Source: Marinobacter vinifirmus (GTDB lineage: Bacteria > Pseudomonadota > Gammaproteobacteria > Pseudomonadales > Oleiphilaceae). Taken from it: 64,000 nucleotides of DNA. A model generated the notes under the pieces. It saw only the letters and a list, made by a program, of their open reading frames with translations. It made no database searches and was not told the origin of the DNA. Where the stretch lies: positions 124,001 to 188,000 of the forward strand of contig NZ_NEFY01000002.1 of NCBI RefSeq assembly GCF_002258215.1, written 5' to 3'. Shown piece by piece: positions 54,582 to 61,923 of this stretch. The position numbers and the translations under genes are program-made. How positions within the stretch are numbered: position 1 is the stretch's first letter; the number at the start of each line of letters is the position of its first letter.

Positions 54582-55343
54582 CTATAGCGGTAATGGCACT
54601 TCATCCTGCCGGAACCAGCAGGCAATGCTGTAACGGGTGCGCCTTGCCGGCAGAACCTCATGGGGTACCTGCTCGCTCAGGAACAGCACCGCCCTGCCTG
54701 CTTCCGGACGCACCTGCCCGACCACCTGCCCGGAATCGGCCGCTGCGAACACCCGCAGTTCTCCGCCATCTTCCAGCCCCCAATCCTCGTTCAGGTACAA
54801 CACCAGGCTGACCACCCGGGAGGCACGGCCACGAAAGCTGTCCAGGTGGCGCTTATAAAAATCGCCGGGGTGATAGGTGGCGTAATGGGCCTCAAACCGC
54901 TTAAGCCCCAGATACAGGCGCCGGTTCAGGCCCTCCCTTATCTGTTCGAAGCACTCGAACAACAAACGCTGAGGCTCACTGTAACCATCCAGCCAGGCAA
55001 TCTTGTCGCGGCGCACACTGCGGTCTTTCACCAGGTCCGTGCCCCGGCCGATGCCGGCGCGGCTCATGGCCTCGGTTTTATCCAGGATGGCTACTTCGTT
55101 GCGCAACGCCGCCAGCAAACCAGCCGGCAACCGGGGGGTAAGGTCCAGCTCCATCCAGGCCGATTCACTCAAACCATCCGCCAGCTCATCCAGCCAGAAG
55201 CCATCAATCGCTGGCTGAACATCTGCCCCGGTAACGGTGCTTATCAGTTCGTCACCGGCAACCTGTTCGAGCTGGTCGGAAGCACGTTCCAGCACAGGGT
55301 CCGGAAACGGAATGATAATGGCCAAGTCGGTGTCTGAATGCAT
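54582..55343 (-). CDS. 2-oxoglutarate/Fe(II)-dependent oxygenase, EF-Tu prolyl-hydroxylase-like
   Basis: Predicted Fe(II)/2-oxoglutarate dioxygenase. Iron ligands H166, D168 (FYKRHLDSF) and H228 (QVPHEVLP), with R237 for 2-oxoglutarate. The arrangement KIAWLDGYSEPQRLLFE... NRRLYLGLKRFEAHYATYHPG resembles the Pseudomonas prolyl hydroxylase that modifies EF-Tu, so that target is possible. The first 90 residues are more variable. Length 253. Its stop lies just beyond the ffs -35 box. Confidence 0.85.
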   Translation of the reverse strand: MHSDTDLAIIIPFPDPVLERASDQLEQVAGDELISTVTGADVQPAIDGFWLDELADGLSESAWMELDLTPRLPAGLLAALRNEVAILDKTEAMSRAGIGRGTDLVKDRSVRRDKIAWLDGYSEPQRLLFECFEQIREGLNRRLYLGLKRFEAHYATYHPGDFYKRHLDSFRGRASRVVSLVLYLNEDWGLEDGGELRVFAAADSGQVVGQVRPEAGRAVLFLSEQVPHEVLPARRTRYSIACWFRQDEVPLPL

Positions 55344-55452
55344 GGTGGGGCCTCGCAGAATTTTCCGGCTATTGTAGGGTCAAACTCGCCGGCAAGCCGT
55401 ATTTAATTTAATCTGCGGATAAGAAGATACACTTAAGGAAAAACCACCCGCC

Positions 55453-56373
55453 ATGCCTGAAAGCAGCCACACTCCGCCGGCATCCGTCACCCCGGGCCAA
55501 TGGTCGTTCACCCGCTGGAAGACCATTGGCCAGCTGGAAGCCCTGGAGGTTCATCATCCGGTGTTCAGCGCTACGGTGTTTCTGCAGGGCGCGCACCTCA
55601 CCCACTTTGCCTTAAACGACGACACCAACTGGCTGTGGCTGAGTGATACCGCCCGATTTGAACCAGGCCGTGCCATCCGCGGAGGCATTCCTGTGTGCTG
55701 GCCCTGGTTTGGCGACCCGGCCCGCAACCCGCCGGAGATCCGCAAACGGGTGCATACCCCCTCAGCCCACGGCTTCGCCCGCACTGCCCTTTGGCGGCTG
55801 GAGGATGTCCGGGAAAGTGCCCACGAAGTGGAAATCAGCCTGTCCCTGAATGCCAATGAAGACTTTGAAGGCCAGTGGGATGGCCATGCGCTGGCGCTGA
55901 TCACCTTCAGCTTTTCAGTCCGCGGCTGCCAGATTGCCCTGACCACCACCAATCTATCCAAAGACCCGCTGGCCCTGAGCCAGGCCTTGCACACCTATCT
56001 GCCAACCTCGGACATCAGCCGCACACGGTTACTGGGGCTGGGCCACAGCCAATATATGGATACCCTGAAAGACTGGGACTACTTTGAACAGGAAGGCCCG
56101 GTTTATTTCGACGGTGAAACTGACCGCATCTACGAATCGGCAGAGCCACTGACCCTGGTCACTCCCGCGGGAAAACGCAAACTGACATCTGTTGGCAGTG
56201 ATTCCACGGTAGTGTGGAACCCCGGCCCCGAGAAAGCCTTAAGACTTTCTGACTTTCCCGGCACTGGCTGGCAAAAAATGGTGTGTGTCGAAACGGCCAA
56301 TGCAGCTACCGACTACCGGGTATTAAATGAGGGCCAGAGCCACACACTCGGCGTTGTAATTGGTCGCGGCTGA
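55453..56373 (+). CDS. D-hexose-6-phosphate mutarotase (YeaD-like)
   Basis: Aldose 1-epimerase fold enzyme that interconverts anomers of hexose 6-phosphate. Seen: GGIPVCWPWFGDPARNPP, VHTPSAHGFARTALWRL with the catalytic His, and late VVWNPGPEKALRLSDFPGTGWQKMVCVETAN. Length 306. ATG start at 55453. First of three plus-strand genes with the acyltransferase and epimerase. Confidence 0.93.
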   Translation: MPESSHTPPASVTPGQWSFTRWKTIGQLEALEVHHPVFSATVFLQGAHLTHFALNDDTNWLWLSDTARFEPGRAIRGGIPVCWPWFGDPARNPPEIRKRVHTPSAHGFARTALWRLEDVRESAHEVEISLSLNANEDFEGQWDGHALALITFSFSVRGCQIALTTTNLSKDPLALSQALHTYLPTSDISRTRLLGLGHSQYMDTLKDWDYFEQEGPVYFDGETDRIYESAEPLTLVTPAGKRKLTSVGSDSTVVWNPGPEKALRLSDFPGTGWQKMVCVETANAATDYRVLNEGQSHTLGVVIGRG

Positions 56374-56407
56374 CGGCCTGAAGTAATCGTCAACACAGGG
56401 AGCGGGC

Positions 56408-57223
56408 ATGGGCCTGGCATCTTATCTGAAATCCCGACTGGTTCCGGCGGAGCTGGAAGCGCAGTTGAACCGAATTCGCAAACCCATCGGCAGCCTTGGC
56501 TACGACCCCTGGGGATTCAACAACGATGCCGTTAAGTACGGCTTCACCCTCACCCGTCAAATCTACGAGAAATACTTTCGGGTAGAGGCCTCCGGCGTGG
56601 AGAAGGTTCCAGCGGAAGGCCCGGTATTGCTGATCGCCAACCATTCCGGCCAGCTGCCCCTGGACGGCCTGCTGATCGGCTATGCGCTGGCTTCCCGCCC
56701 GGACCAGCCTCGCATCCCCAGAGCCATGATCGAGCGCTTCTTCCCGACCGTCCCATGGCTGGGCAACCTGCTCAACGATGTGGGCGCTGTACTGGGCGAC
56801 CCCATCAACTGCGCCAAGATGCTGGAGAACGATGAAGCCGTCATCGTTTTCCCTGAAGGGGTTCGGGGCTCCGGCAAACTCTACCGGGACCGCTACCAGC
56901 TCAAACGCTTTGGCAACGGATTCATGCACCTGGCGATGAAATACAACACCCCGATTGTGCCGGTGGGTGTTGTCGGCTGCGAAGAAACCATTCCGGCCAT
57001 TGCCAACATCAAACCCCTGGCCAAGGCGCTGGGCGTGCCCTACGTACCGGTGGCGCTACCGGTAATCTTCCCGGTGAAAGTGCGCCTGAACTTTGGCGAA
57101 CCCATGTACTTCGACAACAGCGAGATTCCGGAAGAACAGGTGACCGAGCGCGTTGAAGCGGTCAAGACAGAAATCCGCAAACTGATCGACAAAGGCCTGA
57201 GCGAGCGGGAGGGGCTGTTCTGA
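56408..57223 (+). CDS. PlsC-type lysophospholipid acyltransferase
   Basis: Membrane-associated acyltransferase of the PlsC fold. The catalytic His-Asp pair is seen in NHSGQLPLDG (H79, D86), a spacing of six rather than the usual four residues, which is found in a subset of this family. FPEG occurs at residues 148-151 (VFPEGVRGSGK), and PIVPVGVVG follows. Length 271. It overlaps the epimerase as TGATG, so the two are co-translated. Substrate unknown; a lysophosphatidate or another lipid acceptor. Confidence 0.85.
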   Translation: MGLASYLKSRLVPAELEAQLNRIRKPIGSLGYDPWGFNNDAVKYGFTLTRQIYEKYFRVEASGVEKVPAEGPVLLIANHSGQLPLDGLLIGYALASRPDQPRIPRAMIERFFPTVPWLGNLLNDVGAVLGDPINCAKMLENDEAVIVFPEGVRGSGKLYRDRYQLKRFGNGFMHLAMKYNTPIVPVGVVGCEETIPAIANIKPLAKALGVPYVPVALPVIFPVKVRLNFGEPMYFDNSEIPEEQVTERVEAVKTEIRKLIDKGLSEREGLF

Positions 57224-58170
57224 TGTCTGAACAACGCAAGCCCAGAATCCTGGTGACCGGTGCAGCCGGCGCCCTCACCCAGCAAGTCATTAACCGCCTG
57301 CGCGATAACTGCGACATTGTCGCGGTGGACTTCCGGCAGCAGGTGTACCTGGGCGATGACATTCCCAGCTACTGCATCGACCTGAACAAGCGGGGCTTTG
57401 AAGACCTGTTCCGGCAATACCGGTTTGACGGCGTTATCCACCTGGGCCGGCTGATGACCAGCGAACTGACCCGGATGCGCCGCTACAACGCCAACGTACT
57501 GGGCACCCAGAGGCTACTGGACCTCTCCCACAAATACGGCATCAAACGGGTGATTATCCTCTCCACCTTCCACGTGTATGGCGCCATGGCCTACAACCCG
57601 GCGCTGATTGACGAGGCAGCACCCCTGAAAAGTGCCGGGCTGAGCGCAGACCTGGTGGATTCCGTGGAACTGGAAAACCTGGCCAACATCTACCTGTGGC
57701 GGTATCCGGAGCTGAACATCACCATTCTGCGGCCCTGCAACATCGTCGGCCCGGGTGTGCGCAACACCATGAGCGCCCTGCTCTCCAGTGAACGGGCGCC
57801 GGTGCTGGCAGGTTTTTCGCCGATGATGCAGTTCATCCATATTGACGACATGGCCGATGCCATCGTGCTGGCCTGGCAAAAGCCGGTTAAAGGCGTATTC
57901 AACGTGGCGCCCCACGATTGGGTAGCCTACCAGCAAGCCCTGAAGATGTGCGGCTGCAAGCGTATTCCGATTCTGTCTGTGCCACCCATTGTGCCGAAAG
58001 CCATTGCCCGGCTATTGAACCTGAAAAGCTTCCCACACTACCTGCTGGCTTTCTTCAAGTACCCGGTGGTGATTGACGGGCGAGCCTTTGCCAGGGAGTT
58101 CGGCTTCAAGCCCAAGCGCCCCCTGAAAGAAATCTTCCGCTACTATCGCAACAACAAGCGCCCGGTGTAA
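57223..58170 (+). CDS. NAD-dependent epimerase/SDR family protein
   Basis: Extended short-chain dehydrogenase fold. N-terminal nucleotide loop ILVTGAAGALTQQV, then VIHLGRLMTS, LSTFHVYGA (Tyr region) and the substrate loop TILRPCNIVGPGVRNTM. The tail binds a sugar or lipid group. Length 315. The reaction is not predictable from the sequence. Translationally coupled to the acyltransferase. A hairpin with a short T-run overlaps the stop codon. Confidence 0.88.
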   Translation: MSEQRKPRILVTGAAGALTQQVINRLRDNCDIVAVDFRQQVYLGDDIPSYCIDLNKRGFEDLFRQYRFDGVIHLGRLMTSELTRMRRYNANVLGTQRLLDLSHKYGIKRVIILSTFHVYGAMAYNPALIDEAAPLKSAGLSADLVDSVELENLANIYLWRYPELNITILRPCNIVGPGVRNTMSALLSSERAPVLAGFSPMMQFIHIDDMADAIVLAWQKPVKGVFNVAPHDWVAYQQALKMCGCKRIPILSVPPIVPKAIARLLNLKSFPHYLLAFFKYPVVIDGRAFAREFGFKPKRPLKEIFRYYRNNKRPV

Positions 58171-58197
58171 CCTTGACGGTGAACGGGCGCCGATTTT
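58158..58197 (+). terminator. Terminator overlapping the epimerase stop
   Basis: Arms GCGCCCG (58158-58164, inside the last codons) and CGGGCGC (58184-58190) with a 19-nt loop, followed by CGATTTT. The tail is short, so it is a moderate terminator separating the epimerase from prsK. Confidence 0.5.
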
Positions 58198-58235
58198 CCG
58201 GAATTTGATAGACGGAAAGCGGCGAACAGGGATAC

Positions 58236-58256
58236 TCTGTACAAAATAAGTACAGA
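58236..58256. promoter_or_regulatory. Palindromic operator candidate upstream of prsK
   Basis: Perfect 7-nt arms TCTGTAC / GTACAGA around a 7-nt AT-rich centre, 24 nt before the prsK ATG. The CTGT...ACAG core has an 11-nt spacing, unlike the 8 nt of LexA boxes. It is well placed to bind a repressor or the response regulator. Confidence 0.55.
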
Positions 58257-58279
58257 ACTACGGTTCAAGGAATGACCGG

Positions 58280-60409
58280 ATGCTCAGGGATTTCAGCCTG
58301 ATCAGCTATGGCTCTGCCGCGGCAGTATTCGCGGTATTGTCTGTATTTGTTGCCACCCGCTACCTGCGCCGGGATATCGACCGCGGGCTGTTTCTGGCTG
58401 CCTTTGTGACCACCCTCTGGGCCGGCACACTGGTGGCGCAGGACATCTGGGGCCAGCCGGGGTTCCTGATCCGCTATCTGCTGGAATTACTGCGCGACAC
58501 CGCCTGGATCCTCTTGCTGTTTGCCATGCTTCGAACCGCCTTCCGGCAGGGCCGGCTGGCAGGCCAGATGAAGAAGGTGCTTGGTGCGGCGACCTTTGTG
58601 CTTATCGTCACACTGATAACCCTCGGCTCCATCGAATTTGTCTTCAATGTTGATATCGTCAACGGCAAAACCATGCTGCTGGGCCAGATTGCCCTGTCTT
58701 TGCTCGGGCTTTCATTGGTTGAACAGATCTGGAGAAACTCCCCCGCTTTTGGCCGCTCCAGCCTTAAATACCTTTGTATTGGCATAGCGACCCTGTTCGC
58801 TTTCGACTTTTTCATGTACGCCGATGCCCTTCTGTTCGGCAAGGTATCCGAGGCATTCTGGAATGCCCGGGGCTTTGTGAATGCAGCGTTGATGCCCCTG
58901 TTCGCCATCAACGTGATCAACACTCGCAAACAACCGGTCGACTTCCAGCTATCCCGTTCCGCCGTTTTCCATGCCGGCACCCTGATTCTGGCGGCCGGCT
59001 ACCTGCTCCTGCTGGCCGTAGGCGGTTACTATGTGCGGGCCTTTGGGGGCCAGTGGGGCGAAGCCCTGCAGGTGCTGTTAATTACCGTGTCCATAGCTTT
59101 CCTGGTCACCCTGCTAATGTCCCGCCGGGTGCGCGCCCGCCTGATGGTGTTTATCAGCCAGAACTTCTTCGACTACAAATACGATTATCGTGAAGAGTGG
59201 CTGAAAATGACCCGGGAACTGGCCAATCTCAGTGACGACCCACCCTTGCCGGAACGGGTGATTCGAATTCTGGCCGGGCTGGTGGAAAGCAACTCCGGGG
59301 CTATCTGGCTGAAAGATGACCAGGCCGGTTATGCAATGAAGGCCAGCGCCAACCTGGCCACTCCCCGATACACTATTATTGACGACGATTCCGACCTGGT
59401 GCGCTTTTTCCGGGAGCAGGAATGGATAATCGACCTTCAGGAGTATCAGGAAGACCCTATCCGGTATGACCTGATGGAGCTGCCGGACATAATCCGGAAC
59501 ACCCCGGATGCCTGGCTGGTGATACCGCTTTACCTTGGTAACGAACTGTACGGGATCGCCCTGGTTGGCAAGCCCTATGCTCACGTGGAGCTGAACTGGG
59601 AAAACTTTGACCTGATCAAAGTGGTGGCCCGGCAAACCTGTAACCTGCTGGCCCAGACTGATGCCCAGAACCGGTTGTCCCGCGCTATGCAGTTCGAGGC
59701 TTTAAACAGAGCCTCCGCGTTTATGGTGCATGACCTGAAAACCCTGATCGCCCAGCTCTCCCTGCTGGTGAAGAACGCGCCGAAACACCGGGACAATCCA
59801 GCGTTCATTGACGACATGATTGCAACCACAGACCACGCGGTTCGCAAAATGTCGAACCTGGTAGACCACATCCGGAAGCCACATACCACTCCGGACCAGG
59901 CCACCGATACCAGCCTGGACCTGACCGGGCTGCTTGAGGAATTAATCGAGCACAACAGTCGACGCAGCCCCGCCCCCCGCCTGAAGGGCAATCCGGCCCC
60001 CATCATGGTTCGGGCCGACAAGGAGCAGCTTCGCAACGTGCTGGGCCACCTGATCCAGAACGCGCAGGATGCCACCCCACCCGATGGCGAGATCACCATC
60101 AACCTCAAGCCTGCCAGGGGCAACGTTGTGATGTTTATCCAGGACACCGGCTGCGGCATGACCGAAGAGTTTATCAGCACCCAGCTCTTCAAACCCTTTG
60201 CCAGCACCAAGGGGCTGACCGGCATGGGAATTGGCGCCTACCAGGCCCGGGAATACATCCGGGAACTCGGGGGCAGTATTGATGTAACCAGTGAGCCGGG
60301 CGTGGGCTCCTGCTTCTCTGTGCGCCTGCCTGTTGCGGCTTCTACCCAGCAGAACGCCAAGTATTTGCCGGCCACTACGAACCCCAGACCCAAACAAGGC
60401 GTCAACTAA
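58280..60409 (+). CDS. prsK: XrtA/PEP-CTERM system histidine kinase PrsK
   Basis: Sensor kinase of the exosortase system. The N-terminal third has about seven to eight transmembrane helices (from residue 8 to 290), then a GAF-like part, a dimerisation/phosphoacceptor part with HDLKTLIAQLSLL (His484) and a histidine-kinase ATPase domain (N box NVLGHLIQNAQDATP, G box DTGCGMTEEF, GMGIGAYQAREYI). Length 709. ATG at 58280; AAGGA stands 8 nt before it. It signals to PrsR, encoded 97 nt downstream, to control exopolysaccharide and PEP-CTERM protein genes. Confidence 0.92.
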   Translation: MLRDFSLISYGSAAAVFAVLSVFVATRYLRRDIDRGLFLAAFVTTLWAGTLVAQDIWGQPGFLIRYLLELLRDTAWILLLFAMLRTAFRQGRLAGQMKKVLGAATFVLIVTLITLGSIEFVFNVDIVNGKTMLLGQIALSLLGLSLVEQIWRNSPAFGRSSLKYLCIGIATLFAFDFFMYADALLFGKVSEAFWNARGFVNAALMPLFAINVINTRKQPVDFQLSRSAVFHAGTLILAAGYLLLLAVGGYYVRAFGGQWGEALQVLLITVSIAFLVTLLMSRRVRARLMVFISQNFFDYKYDYREEWLKMTRELANLSDDPPLPERVIRILAGLVESNSGAIWLKDDQAGYAMKASANLATPRYTIIDDDSDLVRFFREQEWIIDLQEYQEDPIRYDLMELPDIIRNTPDAWLVIPLYLGNELYGIALVGKPYAHVELNWENFDLIKVVARQTCNLLAQTDAQNRLSRAMQFEALNRASAFMVHDLKTLIAQLSLLVKNAPKHRDNPAFIDDMIATTDHAVRKMSNLVDHIRKPHTTPDQATDTSLDLTGLLEELIEHNSRRSPAPRLKGNPAPIMVRADKEQLRNVLGHLIQNAQDATPPDGEITINLKPARGNVVMFIQDTGCGMTEEFISTQLFKPFASTKGLTGMGIGAYQAREYIRELGGSIDVTSEPGVGSCFSVRLPVAASTQQNAKYLPATTNPRPKQGVN

Positions 60410-60456
60410 TTGACGTTTTGCAGACTTTTACAAATTCAAACATTGCAAACCGTCAA
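60400..60456. repeat. Repeated TTGACG/CGTCAA motifs between prsK and prsR
   Basis: A 13-nt inverted repeat with one mismatch (60410-60422 and 60444-60456, TTGACGTTTTGCA with TGCAAACCGTCAA) around 21 nt. A third CGTCAA lies at 60400-60405 and overlaps the prsK stop. It has no T-run, so an operator is more likely than a terminator. The nearby AT-rich stretch TTAAGTTAAGAATCG may be the promoter of prsR. Confidence 0.5.
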
Positions 60457-60506
60457 CATTAAGTTAAGAATCGTAACAAGAGACAAACAAAGGATTGATT
60501 GTTGTT

Positions 60507-61877
60507 GTGAAGCGACTGCTGATAGTAGAGGACGACCCCGGACTGCAAAGCCAGATGCGCTGGTGCTTCAGTGACCAAATCGAGGTTTCGGTTGCGGCTG
60601 ACCGGGATTCCGCACTGGCTGCGCTGCGCCGCATGGAACCGCAGGTAATCACACTGGACCTTGGCCTGCCCCCCGATGCCGGTGGCGCTTCCGAGGGCTT
60701 TGCCCTTCTGGAAGAGATCCTCCGGCTGGCCCCGATGACCAAGGTGATCGTGGTGACAGGCCGGGAAGACAAGGAAAACGCCGTAAAGGCGATCGGCATG
60801 GGCGCCTCGGACTTTTACCAGAAACCCCTGGACGCCGACATACTTACCTTTGTGGTTAACCGGGCCTTCCGGCTGGCAGAGCTGGAACAGGAAAACCGCG
60901 AACTCATCGGCCAGACCAACGGCGCCAGCATAAAAGGGATCGTCGCCGCCAGTCCTGAAATGATGGAGATCTGCCGAACCATCGAGAAAGTCGCCCCCAC
61001 CGACGTAACCACCCTGATTACCGGCGAGACCGGTACCGGCAAGGAACTGCTGGCCCGGGCCCTGCATGACCTGAGCCACCGGACAGACCAGCCCTTTGCC
61101 GCCATCAATTGCGCGGCTATCCCAGAAAACCTGCTGGAAAGCGAGCTGTTCGGCTTTGAAAAAGGCTCCTTTACCGGCGCCACCCAGGCCAAGAAAGGAA
61201 AAATTGAAAGCGCCAACGGCGGCACCCTGTTCCTGGACGAAATAGGCGATATGCCCATGGCCCTGCAGGCGAAGCTACTCCGCTTCCTGCAAGAGCGCGT
61301 TGTTGACCGGGTAGGCTCGGTAAAACCGGTTCCGGTGGACGTACGTGTCGTGTGCGCCACCCACAGGAACGTTCAGGAACTGATTACGCAGGGAGAATTC
61401 CGGGAGGATCTCTATTACCGAATCAGCGAGATAACGCTGGATGTACCCGCGCTGCGCGAGCGGGACGGAGACGCCCTGGTAATCGCCCAGTCGTTACTGA
61501 AAAGCCTGGGCAAGCAACTGGACCGGCAAAACCTGAGCTTTTCCGAAGACGCCGTGCAGGCCATCACCAGCTATGCCTGGCCGGGCAATGTGCGGGAAAT
61601 GATCAACAAGGTGAAGCGCGCCATAATCATGGCCGATGGCAAACGGGTAAGCGCCGGCGACCTGCAGTTAAGCACTGGCGAGGGTGAACCGGTCAACCAG
61701 CTGAACCTGAGGCAGGTGCGGGAACAAGCCGAGAAACAAGCCATTCGCCAGGCTCTTCATTGCACCTCGTTCAATATGTCCCAGGCGTCCCGGTTACTGG
61801 GGGTCACGCGCCCCACCCTGTACAACCTCACCGACAAATACAGGATAGAAACCTCGGCGGAGTCGCCCGCCTCCTGA
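60507..61877 (+). CDS. prsR: PEP-CTERM response regulator PrsR (sigma-54 activator)
   Basis: Response regulator and enhancer-binding ATPase. Receiver domain with phospho-Asp51 (LDLGLPP), sigma-54 interaction domain with Walker A GETGTGKE (173-180), GSFTGA (220-225, where the consensus is GAFTGA), Walker B GGTLFLDE (238-245), and a C-terminal Fis-type helix-turn-helix (FNMSQASRLLGVTRPTLYNLTDKY). Start chosen at GTG 60507 (MKRLLIVEDDPGL); the in-frame TTG at 60495 sits on top of the AAAGGA site. 456 residues. Phosphorylated by PrsK. Confidence 0.92.
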   Translation: MKRLLIVEDDPGLQSQMRWCFSDQIEVSVAADRDSALAALRRMEPQVITLDLGLPPDAGGASEGFALLEEILRLAPMTKVIVVTGREDKENAVKAIGMGASDFYQKPLDADILTFVVNRAFRLAELEQENRELIGQTNGASIKGIVAASPEMMEICRTIEKVAPTDVTTLITGETGTGKELLARALHDLSHRTDQPFAAINCAAIPENLLESELFGFEKGSFTGATQAKKGKIESANGGTLFLDEIGDMPMALQAKLLRFLQERVVDRVGSVKPVPVDVRVVCATHRNVQELITQGEFREDLYYRISEITLDVPALRERDGDALVIAQSLLKSLGKQLDRQNLSFSEDAVQAITSYAWPGNVREMINKVKRAIIMADGKRVSAGDLQLSTGEGEPVNQLNLRQVREQAEKQAIRQALHCTSFNMSQASRLLGVTRPTLYNLTDKYRIETSAESPAS

Positions 61878-61923
61878 CCCATTTACCCGCTATTTTGCCT
61901 ATCGTTATCAAGGAGCAGATACC

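Noticed and set aside
58236..58256. LexA box before prsK
   Set aside because: The CTGT and ACAG half-sites are 11 nt apart; gammaproteobacterial LexA needs 8.
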